The notes under the pieces: generated by a model | Databases searched by the model: none | Seen by the model: the letters and a program-made list of their open reading frames with translations, nothing else | Told to the model about the DNA's origin: nothing | In this document: piece after piece, positions 1-13,200 of the stretch | Numbering within the stretch: position 1 is the first letter of the stretch | Layout of the letters: every line of letters starts with the position of its first letter | Source of the DNA: Alligator mississippiensis | Taxonomy: Eukaryota > Chordata > Crocodylia > Alligatoridae | Reading direction: 5' to 3' | Length of the DNA: 64,000 nucleotides | NCBI RefSeq assembly: GCF_030867095.1 | Contig: NC_081829.1 | Span: forward strand, 89,551,261-89,615,260 | Made by a program: the position numbers and the translations under genes

Positions 1-1114
1 GTAAAGTTGAGGACACTATATGAACTAAGAAAAGTTTGAAAAACCCAACATTTCTAGAGACTTTAACCAATTTTACTCACTATTCCTAATATGCAATATC
101 CAGTGTGTGTGTGTGTGTATGTGTATATGTATATGTATGTGTGTGTGTGTGAGAATAAATTTATAAATATCCAGTATATCTAATGCCTGCAGTCTGCAGT
201 TGCCCAGGAACAGTTTTGGAAGCAAATATTGGTGAATTCAAGAAACTTTAATGGGTATGAAACATAATGGGGATGAAAAAATGAAGGGCAGGTGAGTGAG
301 TGAGAGGGGTCAATGAAAACCAGTGTCTACTAATCATTCCCTATTTTTGCCTTTTTTTAGAAAACGCTAAGCAATTATTTTTACCTAAACTTTGATATTC
401 TTCCATTATGTATGGAAACTGCTTTCCCAGTAATAAGTAACTGGAATCAAAGATGTTTATTCCATTCTGAATTACTTTACTTCATATTTTGATAATTAAG
501 AAACAAAAATTCGGAGGGGAAATTACTAGAATGAGCTCTTGTATTGGTAAAGGTTATATTGTGACTCAGTTCAAATAATGTCACCAGGGACATAAATTGG
601 TAGCTCTTCTGGGAGGGCCTTTTCATTGAAATCTCCCAAAGTATTAATTGCCTGTTGTTTGTATATATCTGTCGTATGATCCAAAAGGAATTAAAGTGCT
701 TTAATTTGTTTTAAAGGCAAACCATTAAAAATGTTTTCCTGCTGCCATGGTTCTGGATCCTGGGGGATGTGAACAATTCCTGAGAAAGGGCTACGAGTGC
801 CGTATCTGGCAGGATTGGGCCCACAAGAGCCTTGCAGGAAATGAGTTCAGTAAAATGCAAATAAAGTGAAGACAAAAGGATTGGATGAGGGCGGTCACCT
901 TGATAGAACAAATCTGAAACCGTAGCCGTGTAGTAGGTCTGCTATATGACACCTAACTACTGCATTCTCAATAATTTAGGAACCTTGACTACAATTGTTT
1001 CATCTATGTAGCCAGTGTGTTTCACATTCGATTATATCCTTGTAGGATTGTGCTGCTGCTGTTGTTGTTGTAAGTTAAGATGAAAAATATTTCTTTTCCT
1101 CCTGAAAATTGTAG
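1..1114 (+). other. SHTN1: SHTN1 intron (3' part)
   Basis: AT-rich intron with a TG/TA microsatellite at 102-152 and a short GCT/GTT run near 1050-1070. No coding exon or recognisable mobile element was seen; the open frame at 711-911 has no family features. Confidence 0.7.
102..152. repeat. TG/TA microsatellite
   Basis: Alternating tg and ta units interrupted by tatg, about 50 bp. Confidence 0.9.
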
Positions 1115-1212
1115 AGCTGCGAGATCAAATTATGTCTGGTCATGAGGAAAAGAAGACCTTAGCCATTGAGCTGGAAAACCTGAGATGCAAACTTGTAGAA
1201 GTAATTGAAGAA
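1115..1212 (+). CDS. SHTN1: SHTN1 coding exon 1 of this window (coiled coil)
   Basis: The exon starts after ttgtag and ends before gtatgt. It begins with the last two bases of a split Glu codon and then encodes [20 protein letters not shown] and continues to VEVIEE, ending in phase 0. Heptad-like Leu/Ile spacing and high charge are those of the shootin-1 coiled coil (about residues 147-179 in human numbering). The preceding exon is off the left edge. Confidence 0.93.
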
Positions 1213-4200
1213 GTATGTATTGTAGCATGGAAGGCGAGACTGCATTAGCATGTTCCATACTGCCTGTATCATCTTGGTTAAAAACAGACAGTGGTGGAGT
1301 TAATCACATACTTTATAAACCAAAGGTTTGCCAACCTTTTCATGCTGTGAACCACTTAAGACCTGGGACCTGCTATCACAGGTAACTGTGTTGTAAGAGA
1401 CTGGTCCTTTCAGGGACCATAGTAAACCCTCCCCACTCCGGAGAGAAGCTGGTTCTCTTTGGACGCCCCGGAGAGGATTCATGTTTGTAGACTAATGCTT
1501 GAGAATTGTTGGTTTCACCATTGGTGAAACCAAATGGTGGTACTTCCCTGGGTATGCCCTAATTTGAACCGTTCAGAGTTACCCACAATGATTATTAAGC
1601 AGGTAAAATGGCTTTTTGAACCAGTGAAGTTTATTCCAGCTTGAAAAATGGCGTAAGCCAGGTACTGATGTAAATCCCAACTTCCTGTCTGTGCTCCACT
1701 TATGTAGAGCATGACACAGCTGACAACTCTTAGACATTAAACAGAAACCAAACCCTTGCCCCTGCTAACTGGCAGCCTAGCTCAGTCATTAGAGAGGATT
1801 AGCTAGCTGCCCTGCACTCTTCCAGGTTCAGACCTCAAAGATGTGTCTGTAGCCGTAAGTGATATGGGTCATGACGATGGGCAGTGGAATCCCCCGATGT
1901 CTCCTCTAAGAGAGAAAGCATAATGTGTGGCAAAAGCACATGAATACTTGGGTGTAGAAATATCTTTATCAAATAAACCATTTGGCTTCCTAGTAACACT
2001 GCATATCAGTTTATACCTAGGCCAGAGTTTGTGATCCACCCCTGCTGCAGGCTGCACATGTCTGCCTCCTGGAGCACCCAAGACCCTTGCACTTACCCTT
2101 GTTGCCAGTCCCCAGCCCCTCTGCAACAAAGCTAAGTGTAGGCAGCAGGGAGGGCTGCAGGGTCGGGGCTGTGTGGAGGAGATGGGCACCTGCCATCTGA
2201 TCCCCTGTACTGTGCTGGCCTGGACCTACCTTCTTTGCAGTCTGGATCCAGTCCATGGGTTTAGAACAATTTGATCTGAGCTAGGGCAGCATATATAAGT
2301 GAGGTAAAGATCCCTTATATCCCTATCAGAACACCACTATCACAAGAACACGACTTCACGGTTGTTAAGATGCATTATAAATTTAATACCATCAATGACT
2401 GTATCTGTTTACATCTTTTCAGGTAAATAAAGTAAAAGAAGAAAAAGCTGTTCTGACATCAGAAGTCCATAAACAGCGGAAACTGTTGGAAAAATGTAAC
2501 AGAGGTCAGTGTCCTCTGTAATGCCTGCTTCCCAGGTTACTGTGTTATCTTCAGACAATCTTCAGAGCTTTTGTTGATGTTGTTTTGTGATATATGCCTT
2601 CTGTTATAATAGCAGGCTTTGAACACTTATTAGGCTTTGAACACTTTGAACACTACAGGCTTTGAACACTTATTAGGGCTAAACTAGTTACCAATACATA
2701 GTAAATGACAGTCCTTTATCTAGAAGCCTGATTCTTCAAATGGATAAGCCAGGTGAAGCCTGGAAAAAAGGGGGATTTAGCGCTCCCATTGTCTAGGTGG
2801 ACAACAATGACAGAGGTGGAAATTGAACCTCCATCTTGTGAATCTTAGTCTAGTTTCTTAACCACAAGATCAGCCGTCCTCTTTACTTAGATGCTGTTAA
2901 GAATTTCAAATACAGTAAAATCTGGTTTATTTATTCACCAGGGGTAATGATGACTAATCCATGAGTGACTAATAATCAGTAGTTTCAACTTCTCACGAGG
3001 TGTATTTTGCATGCCATTTTTGAGGCAGGGTAAAGAATGATTTTTGACATCATTTATAATGTAGAAAAGAACCATATGAGTACAGATTGTAAGAAAAAAA
3101 TCTGAGTACAAACTGAACACATCCTGGCTTGCAGTATTATCAAAATGGTCTGGTTATACAAATGAACGCTTAATGCACCATTTCTGATTACAAAAAATGA
3201 AATGACTATGAGGGAGTTAAATAATCCGTCAAAGGTTTTTGTTTAGCCCCTTTCATGCACCTGTCTTCCTCAGCTTCTGCCTTTTCTTCCCCTTCAGTCT
3301 TCTCCAAATCATTTTTCCACTATCATATGCTGCTAGCTCCCATGGGAAAACAGATCAGTCTTGCAACATTGCTCCGAAATCTTCAAACCGAGGCTGTTGC
3401 AGACTAAGCAGTGAAGTGCATTTCAAAGGTCAAGGCGCTCTTGTAAAATGTTCTGTTGGCCTCAGAAAGGAACAGCTAATTTGATCCCCTCTACTGGCAT
3501 GCTGACACCTCAAAAGAAGCATGCTTTCTGAAAAGTAGCTGGGACTTCATCATACCACGTAGGGTGGCTTAAAATGTTGCTGCTTTGGAAGAAGCACATC
3601 TCATCAGCATTCAGAATTCTCCTGGTGCCTTGCACATTTTGCAGGAAATGCTTCCCCCCACTTTGCTTTTTTGCTCTTAAATGAATCCAGCTCAGCATTG
3701 AGTTTGGAAACATCAGCTCATGCTGTGGAGTCGTTCACGGGTTGTGCATTTTCCTGACCTTTGCAGGTGGCTCTGCTGCTTGAGCGTTAGTCAGTGTGAA
3801 GGCTTTAACATCATTAGCAGCATAATAGTCCGAGTAGGCAGACTGTGCCGAAGAAACCCGTGTTAGTATGTGGTGGCAGGTAAAGTAGCCACTTCTCACA
3901 CATTTTTGGCATATCTTCCTGTGCACAATCAAACAAGTAATCCTTCCACCCATATTCAAATTAGGTACTTACAGTATCTTATGGAGTGGTTGAATATCAG
4001 CAGAGCAATACCAGCATTGCAGCAACAGGCAAGCAGGGATCAAACATGACAGTGTATTACAGATATTAATTTGAGTGCTGATGTATTGAGAGTGGAAATG
4101 GCCCGTCACTTGAAAAGCCTGTGCTGTTTTCAGAAGAATATATAGGCAGGTAAAAAAATAATTTGATCATAGGCTGGCTTATCTACACACTGCATTTGAA

Positions 4201-7200
4201 CTAGAAAAGCACTGCTGAATATTGATAATGGTACCAGTTTTATAGCATGTTCTTCTGTTACAGAGTGCTGGAAAGGTAAGGTCAATAAATTATGGTGAAG
4301 GCTAATGAATTGCCTTAAACCTTAATCCACATCATAGTGACCCTTCCAGGGTTTTGCTTTAACAACTGCTTGACTCATCTCCAAAGAGACTGAGGATGGT
4401 GCATGGAAGTCTGGAAACTAATCCTCAAACAATATGAGCTGAAGTGCATTGAGAGTTCAATGTATGCAAGCTGTTGTTAAGAGCGGTTCTTTAAGGGTCT
4501 ATTGCTTTCATTTGCTGTCCAAGATTGAGGTATGTGGGCAAAAGGTGCAAGGAAGCCTGCACTGCACCTGCCTCCTCTGTGCTAGTTTCATCTGCATAGG
4601 CACTATGACATATGGAGGATGAATTGTATTGCTGTTAATTTCTGGAGTTTTCTGTGGTCTCGGATATAAAGTGACCCTTTACAAGTTATTGGTCTGTAGG
4701 AACCTTTGGAAAGATGCTGCCTTCTAAAGCATGCAGCCTTCAGAAGAGCCCCTAACATGGATGGGATGTTTTAGACCGGGATCAGCAATGTTTTTGGGCA
4801 GAGTGCCAAAAACACCCACAACCTTGACTTGTAGGATGTTGGTGTGCCAGGGGCAGGTGATGGGGGAGCTACAAGGCAGCACAGCCCCAGCCCCTTCCCC
4901 ACCATCTGCCCCAAGGCATGCATGCCAAGCAAAATGCCTTCATGTGCCACACTCTGGCACATGTGCTGGGGGTTGCCTACCCCTGTTTTAGACCAATAGG
5001 GCTAGATTTTGCCTGGAACAATATATGCATATTGGGAATGGACCCAATTTGTATCCCAGTGCTGGTTACCCACAAGCTGAGTCTGGGCTTGACAATGGAT
5101 ATAGTCACTGTACATTTGCTTATTCACTTCCTGGAGTAAGTGGATAGGAAGTGGGCAGATCCTTGACTTCACTCTATATAGTGGCCAGGACAGTGTGCTA
5201 GGAATTTAGCTACTGATACAGGCCAGTAGCAGATTACCAACCTCTTGGTGTAACAGATGAGCAGGGAGGAAACTTTGACTTCTGAGTCTCAGGGCTTTCA
5301 TTAGGGATGTTTCCAGTTTGAAGCAGCTGCATATTGCCCCCTTTTTAGTTGCTGTACAACTGAGATACACCAACTTATCCTATCAAATGGAAATAGTAAT
5401 AAGATAACCTATGCAGGAGTTATCCAGCAGCAAAGCCCAGTTTCTTGTTCCAGTTATTGTATTTCCCTAAACCTCCTACCACAAATCTGTTAACTTCTCC
5501 TTATTGTTGTAGAGTCCAGGTGTGTCAAATCTAATCTACAAGGTGCACAATATTTTCCAATGCATAGTGCATGGCACTGTTGTGCACTTCAGAGAGCATT
5601 TCCAAAGGGGTGACAAGCAACACACAGTAGCTTGGCTTGAGCGTTAGCAAGCCAAATGACATAGCTACTTGCTCCTGATTATTGTAGTTGTGATGGTGTA
5701 TTAGAGAGGATGGAGATACTAAATTGGAATCCTAGAAAGAACACAGTATATTGCCCCAAAAGAGAACATAGAGTAAGAATTGCTAATTCTCAGCCATCCT
5801 TGGAACAACCCCTGTGATAATGAAGAAATTTTTGAAAGCTTACTCCAGCTACAAACCCTTAGTAGCAGTGTCCTGAATGTATTCCTTTATGGGTAGGCGT
5901 AATGGAAAAACAAGTGTAACCAAGAGAAGTTAGAGCAGCTTTGGGCATTGATGCCTCTACTGGATGTTTGGAGATGAACAGTTTTGAGTCATAAGCTCAG
6001 AGCAGGCCTAACCACTCACAGCTGCACAAGTAGTACAGATAAGGTGTATTTACCTTAATTATGCTTTGAAAATGCTGGCCAATAGGTTCCCAGAACAAAC
6101 CCAGGTTTGACAACCCCAACGCAAAGGTAGTTCAACTTTGACCAATTGCAGCACTTATATAATGACTGAAACAGCAACCTGTAGAGCAGGTTAAGGGAAC
6201 TGGCCCAGGATAGGGCATGATAGGATAGGAACTGGCCCAGGATAGGATTGGTTGGCAAAGACTGACCTCTGCCTCTTACACCCCATAGTGTAAAAAATGG
6301 ATTGGAGTCCAAGCCCTGCCTTGGTTGGCCGGGTGATCTTAGTATCACACAGTATTGTGCACTATCCTCTCTGTAAGCTGAAGACCAGTTCTTTTCTCTC
6401 AGAAGGGTGTTTAAAGATGATTAATGCTCTTCCATAAACTGATAAAAGTACTATATTGTCGGTGCTAATTATTCTTTTACTTTTTTTTACCCTTGCTTCA
6501 GTTGAACACAAAACCACTTCTTGTGGACAGGGATCCTGTCCTCTTGCGTGTCTGTACAGCACTCAGCATACTAGGGCTCTTGTTCAGGTGACAAATAAGT
6601 AAAAAAAATTCTTGAGTTTTTTTTGCTTTTTCTGTTTTTAATCTTTCATGCATTAATATTTCCAACCAACAGTTTTGCAAGACTGGAGTGCAGGGGGAAA
6701 AAGAAAGGAACTCCGAAGCAGCCAGCTTCCATTAGCTTAATAAAAACTGAGGAAAGGATTTCTGCCACCGGCTTTTATGGTTTGATTTTAGCTTGGATAT
6801 TACAGTGACGGGTGCCATGATAAAACCTGGATTGATGGGCAGAGATGCTTAGAGGAACAGTGTTTATGATGTGGAGAAGGGTTTTAATCCATTAATAAGA
6901 CATGCTGGAAATATGGAAGGACATGTCAGTTCCCAAAATTCAGAATGATAGCAACCAACTTTGCACCAAATATTTCCAGTGTTCATGACATCAGTAGTAG
7001 CAATAATGTCCCATCTTTATTAAACAAGTTGCATCCCAAAGTACTTTCCAAACATTACGAAGTATGGGATGTAAATGTGTGCATGGTGTGGAGTTGTACT
7101 AGGGCTGTGTGAAGCTTTGGTAGCCGATTTGATTCGGAGGAGATTCGGCCTGATTTGGGGACTGAATCGCCGAATCCAAATTGAATCAGGAGACCACTTA

Positions 7201-10200
7201 AAAGCTCGGAATCGATTTGAAGTATCTGAATCAGTTCGGAAAAAGATTCGGCAATTCAGCCATAGACTAAACAGGCAGGTGACACAGCTGCCTCCAGCTA
7301 GTAAGTCTGTTGGGGTTGGGGAAGAGGGGTGGGGGAGGGAGGGATTGGGGCTGGGGCTGGGACAAGCTGCCCAGCTGGTGCGGGGGTGGGGAGGGGGGAG
7401 TGCGGGGTGTGGGCATGGCAGCACTGGGAGCGGGGGCTGTGTCTTGCTGCTGCTTGTTGTCTTCCACCTGGAGTGAGCGACGCCTGCATCCCCCCCCCTT
7501 CCCCCCCGCCCCCGACTGGGCAAGTGGCAGCAGGGCATAGCCCCCGCTCCGAGCTCTGCCGCACCCACATCCCACACCCCCCTTCCCGAGTAACGTGCCC
7601 TCCCATCCCAGCTGGGCAGCTTGTCCCAGCCCCAGCCCCAATCCCTCCCCCTCGCATGCCCCTTCCCTCCCCTTTCCCCCAACCCCAACAGACTTACCAG
7701 CTGGAGGCAGCTGTCAGCTGCCTGTTCAGTCTATGGCCGAATCTCTGAAGTGGCGCCAAATCTTTCGGATTTGATTTGGCCAAATCAAATTGGGACAGTG
7801 ATTTGAATCTCTGAATCGAATCACTGTCTTCTGAATCGGTTGAATTCAAATCTGAAGTGAATACTTGCCACTTCGCACAGGTCTAATGTGTACACATGTG
7901 CACGTACTTTTAAAAATACAGAAATTATTCATGTATATCATTTCTATCACCATGAAATGTAGCCTGTTGTGGGATAGAATTAAGTTAATCAACAGTTCAT
8001 AGGAACACCATCCAGCAGTTCACGATCAGAAGAGAATAGTGCAATCCCAGTTTGGGGAGGAAGCTTAGGAGAGAAAATGGTAAAAATTGAATCAAAATAT
8101 TAAGGCTGGTGAGGACCAAATACAGGTCTGTAGAAATGTAAAAATGACTATTCTATTAAGATAAATACTTTGAACAATCCTGGCCTGTAAACAAGCTGTA
8201 TCCTTGTTCATTTATCCTACTGTGTATTGTTGCTGATTTCTTCATGTAATCTTTTTCTTTCTTAGTGTCTGTGATGGCAGTAGAAGAATATGAAGAGCTC
8301 CAGGTAAACTTCGACTTGGAGAAGAACCTCCGGAAACAAGCAGAGTCATTTGCACAAGAGGTTGGTAGTTCAAAAGAAGTTCTGCAGATGAAAGAGCTAC
8401 TCCAAACATGGGCCTTGAGATTAAATTTTAATTTAAAAGCATGAAAGAGATGCAAGCAGGCTTTGTGCCTAAAGCGTATGATCTTTGTTTAGGTCCCAGC
8501 CCTCTTACCAATCCCTTTTTATAATCTTGGGTAAGCCCCACAATTTCCATAATAAATTATGGAATAATACTTCACAGGCATGTTTGCACAATTTAACAGG
8601 TATTACATAGTGCTATGGAATCGTTGCGGGGGGAGCATTGCAGAAGTGTAATGTATTTCTGATGTTTATTAAATTCAGTTACACTCCTCATTTCCTTGTG
8701 TAAGTTCTGCATTTAAATTGTGACGGCTCAGACAGCTATAAAATTTGAACATATTTCCAGAGGATGGGTTTGGCAAGGAGGAACTTCTTATTTATTTAGT
8801 TTTTTTAAAAAACCTTAAATTTTAGCATACTCATAAAATATGTGAACCCCACTGAAGACATACAAATACAGTGTTTGTTCAGATATGTGAATTACGGCTG
8901 CAGTTTGCTGCATGTCTTCAGAGCAGACCCACAACTGATGAAAACTTCAGGCTGAAAATTCTGCTTTCACCTGCTGAGAGGGAAAAGACGTAAAACCTCA
9001 GATTTTGGTGTTTTATGAAAATAGCGGGGTTGGAGTATTGTAAATGTGGTGATCCTGGACATGTACTAGAGGCAAGGATTTTTTGTGCTATTGTTTATTG
9101 GACCACCTGAATAGTTGGGAGAGCTGTTAGAAAAGCTTATGGCTCTCAAACCCCTTCTTCAGGTCCCCTGCTTTTCCATCAGGTGCTTTGAAGAAGGCAT
9201 TTGGTGCCTGGAAGCTTATTTAACAGCTCTTCCAACTATAAAGATATCATAAGAAATTCTTGCTTCTCGTACATTGTGAAAATACAAAGAGGAAAATAAT
9301 CTCCAGTATATTATAACAGAATCCCTTTCACCATAGTTCCAATATTGCCTCCCATGGAAATCCTGATTCTACTTTCTTGTAGTATTGTCAATCCTAAAAC
9401 CTTTAAAATCATAATATTGGCTTAAAATCACAAGTTGTTTTAAAAAATTGTCATCTTTCTATATTTGCATTCTGCTTTTGAATCTTGAGTGTATATTTTC
9501 CAAGCATTTTTTTTCCATTAAAAACAGCTGGGGAAGACTTTTTTTTTAATGGATTCAAGTATTGCAGTGCTTGTAGTAATTTGGAGGCCTTGCACTTAAG
9601 TGTTGTGAACCAAAGGAATGTTTTAAGTCCAGTTTGAAATGTTTGGTAGATTTGAACACGTGATGTAGGCAGAAAGAGATTTTCATTTCCTAGGAGCTAA
9701 TTTTTTTGGCTGTCTTTTTTTTAACTAGACTTCCTATGAAATCAGTGTGCCCACAAGGTTAGCCATCAGATTGTATTGGAGGGCATATCTCATTTGCAAG
9801 ATTCTGAAAAGCAGAGAGTATGTTCTGGTGTAGATGTTCAGATTCCCAGCTAGACCTTTGCTTTGGCCTATGTGTTCAAGACCTTCATATAAGAAAAGAG
9901 TTATACAGCAGGTCATAAAAACAGAAGAAATCATTGTGGGTCAAGGGTCCTCAAAAGGTCAAGAATGAACTTGGGTCTGGGAGGTAGAGGGGAAGCTGTT
10001 AAGTGTAACCCAGTGTGATTCCGATTTGCTTCTTTTCTTTCTAATATTGATGGGGCCATTATAGAGGTTCATGAGTTAATGACTGTTTGGCTCAACAGAG
10101 CTGTGCCTCTACATTAAGGCAGCAGAAGCTTGTGATTTTAGAACCAGAAGCCCTGCTACCCACAGCCGAGCAACAGAGCATTTTTTTTTTAATGAGCCAC

Positions 10201-13200
10201 AAGGATTCTATCTACATGATGGAACATAGAAGATTTAGCACCCCAAAACCTAATATATTTTGCTGGTGGACACAGCAAATAACAGCCTTGCTAGTTCATA
10301 TTCAGCTTGGTATTTAAATCAGTACAAATAAGATTTTCAACATCAGATCATCAGTCATCTATATAGGAACAAAGAGCCTCTGTCATCATCAGCTCTACTT
10401 CATACAGCCACATCATATCATCTCATTCATAAAGTGATCAGATGGTTTCCCCATACTGCTCCTACTAGAAAGTTGTCTCAGAACCTTGCTGTTCTGGTGG
10501 GTAGAAACCGTCTAATTTCCAGTCTTCATTTATTCCTGTCCAGTTTGTACCTATTTATTTCATACCAACACTGTTCTTTAGTTTAAATAGCCCTTCTCCT
10601 TTATCTGAAGTATCAGTTGGGAACAGCCATATCGCTTCTCAGCCTTTGTTTTGATCACCTAAACAAAGCCGAGCTCTCTTAGGCTCCTCTCATAACCCTT
10701 GATGATCCTAGTAGCACTTTTCTGTACATTTTCCAGCTCAAATTAATTTTCCTTGAAAATAGGTGACCAGAAGTATATGCAGTGTTCCAGTGAGCCGTCA
10801 CCTGTGCCTAGTACAATAGCATCGCCACTTCATGTCCCTATAGAAGACATTTCTCTTGAGACATCCTGTAGATTTCCATTTGTCTGTGTTTTAGCTGCTT
10901 CATATTTGTGACTCAGTTCTGTCTTCAGTTTATACACTGAGTCTTACCCCTGGTGTGGTATTTCCAACTGATGAACTCTTAGAAATTCTTGTTGTTTGTC
11001 CCCCCGCCCCAGGCATGACCTTGCATTGTGCTATTAGGTTTCATCCTGTTGCTTTTATTCCAGTCCTCAAGGCACCCATTTCTTCCTGTATGATATTCCA
11101 GTCCTCCTCTGTATTGACAATGTCTCTCAATTCCTCCTTTTTTTGTGCCAAGGTCACTAATAAGAATATTAAATAAAATCTGTGTCCAATCATCCTTTGA
11201 GGGACTGTCAGTAACCCCATCCAGCCTTATAGTTCTTCCTTCAGTCTAACCCAATTGTCTCCTTGTTATTTGGTTTCTCACCCAATTTATAGAAAGTTGT
11301 ATTAGTCACCATTTTCTCCAGTTTAATCATTTTGAATGTGGCACTATATCATATGTTTTAGTGAAGTTTATATTATCATATTTCCATTGTCTAGAGAACC
11401 TCTTGTTATGTTCAGGAAACATATCAGATTTAATTTGGCATGTGTGACTTTTCATAAACACATGTTTATCAGTTCAGTTGACAAACCCTTAACAAACCGA
11501 TTAATCAAGTAATTATAAACAAAGCAGATTTGAGGTTTACGTAATCTACCTTAATGCACCTATCCAAGCATCTTCACCATACATTATATATGCAATGATA
11601 GCAACACAGATCAAGCTAGCCACCTGCCCTGAACCAGAAATGATCAGTAAAAGGGATATAAAAATCAACTCCTCAACACTTCTTATACATGTTGGCCTCA
11701 GATCCTCAGGACAGAGGTGGCTTTTGCAGAATAATCTTAGAGCCAGTAGCTTTGGGCTAATATGGATGAAGAAAATGAGTGATTTTTTAAAAAAAAATTA
11801 TTTTATTTTTATAGAGTCAAAGGGATTTTGTATGCAGCCTGCTAGCAGCTCATTTCTCCTGTGTGTTCCCTCCCCGCCCCTCTATTTTTTAATATTATGG
11901 GGCAGAGAGCTAGAATATCTCTGCTGGCCTCCACTGTGAGAAGATGGCAAAGGGAGAGCTGCGGTTTCAGGCCTTTAAGATCTGATCCAAAGCCCCCTGA
12001 AGCCTTTTAGAAATTAAAACCAAAAACAGTCCCTCCCTGCCCCCCTCCCCTCCACCACACACACTCTAAATTCCATCCAGGTGCATTTATGTACATTCAG
12101 CTCATTAGCTAAATGGAAGGTAAGTGTTGCCTGTATTTATTAAGTACTGAATATTTATCTTAAGATTACATGTTTTAAAATTCTGCACAGGATAATGTTA
12201 GCTGGTTGTAAATATTTTGTTCTTGGGAAACCTGAACTTGCACATCACACTGACTGGTCTCCTGCAAGTGAATACTGCAATTTTTCTCTGCCTCTAACTC
12301 TCCTGAAGCTATATAGTACCTGCTGTTTTATTACCTTTTTTCCTATATGTTTGTTTGCCATGAAGCCTGTATAACTTTTATGTCCTAAAAACCAATATAG
12401 AATTACCAAGCATCACTTAGTATACCCTACATTTTACTAAATTTCTTTCAGATTTCGTACCTTTGATTTAGCTTTCCCTTCTGACATACAGCAGTTATTT
12501 GCTTCTGTATGCTGGATGATGCAAAGATTATTGCTTCAAAAGGCCTTACCTCTCTGAGATAAGCAGCATGGAAATACAGAGCTAGGCTATTTTTTAATAG
12601 TGCTCTGGGTTTGGAACTTTGTTCTGTCTTATTTGATCAGTGTAAGAGTACTGGCATATCCCCAGATAAAATGACATGCAGTCGAAGCTATATGCTATGT
12701 ATATAGTTATAGATATCTATAGTTATAAATATCAATATATATATTTATAGGTAGATATATTTATATATCTGTATACACACGCGCATGTGTGTGTATATAT
12801 AATATATATATATTATATAAAATATTAATAAATAAAAATAAATTTCTCTCTCTCTCTCTATATATATAGATCTATATCTATATATAAATAAAATCTGAGG
12901 GTGTTTTTGTTTGTTTGTCAGGTAGTTGAGACCATTGCTCCTTGGAACCACCTTTCAGATAGTTGAAGGCTGTTACTAAATTCCCCCTCGGTCTTGTCTT
13001 CTCAGACTAAATAAGTAGGGCGGCTCCATGTGTCAGCCGGAGCCTGGCTGCGCTCAGCCCCAGCTGCTCCAGCTCCCAGACAGTGTGCGGCACTCTGCCA
13101 AGCCATGCTGCACCCATGCCATGGGGCAGCTGCCGCATAGGTGCCAGGCAGGGGAGGCGATCCCCATTGCCTCGCGCTGCACGAAGGGGCTCTGCCACGA

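Larger units (their letters stand above)
2505..8265 (+). other. SHTN1: SHTN1 intron (5.8 kb)
   Basis: Holds a short tandem duplication (2612-2675), a MIR-like SINE remnant (2690-2885), a hAT MITE (4777-4985) and the foldback hAT element (7100-7885). The stretch 6190-6250 repeats ggaactggcccaggatagg twice, 37 bp apart. The rest looks like unique intron. Confidence 0.7.

Noticed and set aside
2800..2885. Possible tRNA gene on the minus strand
   Set aside because: A-box and B-box resemblance only; the cloverleaf is not formed and the body continues as a SINE.
7020..7806. Several overlapping open frames on both strands, up to 222 codons
   Set aside because: They lie in the GC-rich palindrome of a hAT element, are Pro/Gly/Ala low-complexity, and mirror each other across the symmetry centre.
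8361..8443. Read-through of the exon at 8266-8360 (frame stays open to near 8440)
   Set aside because: The next exon continues the family protein exactly after AESFAQE; the extra residues do not resemble shootin-1.
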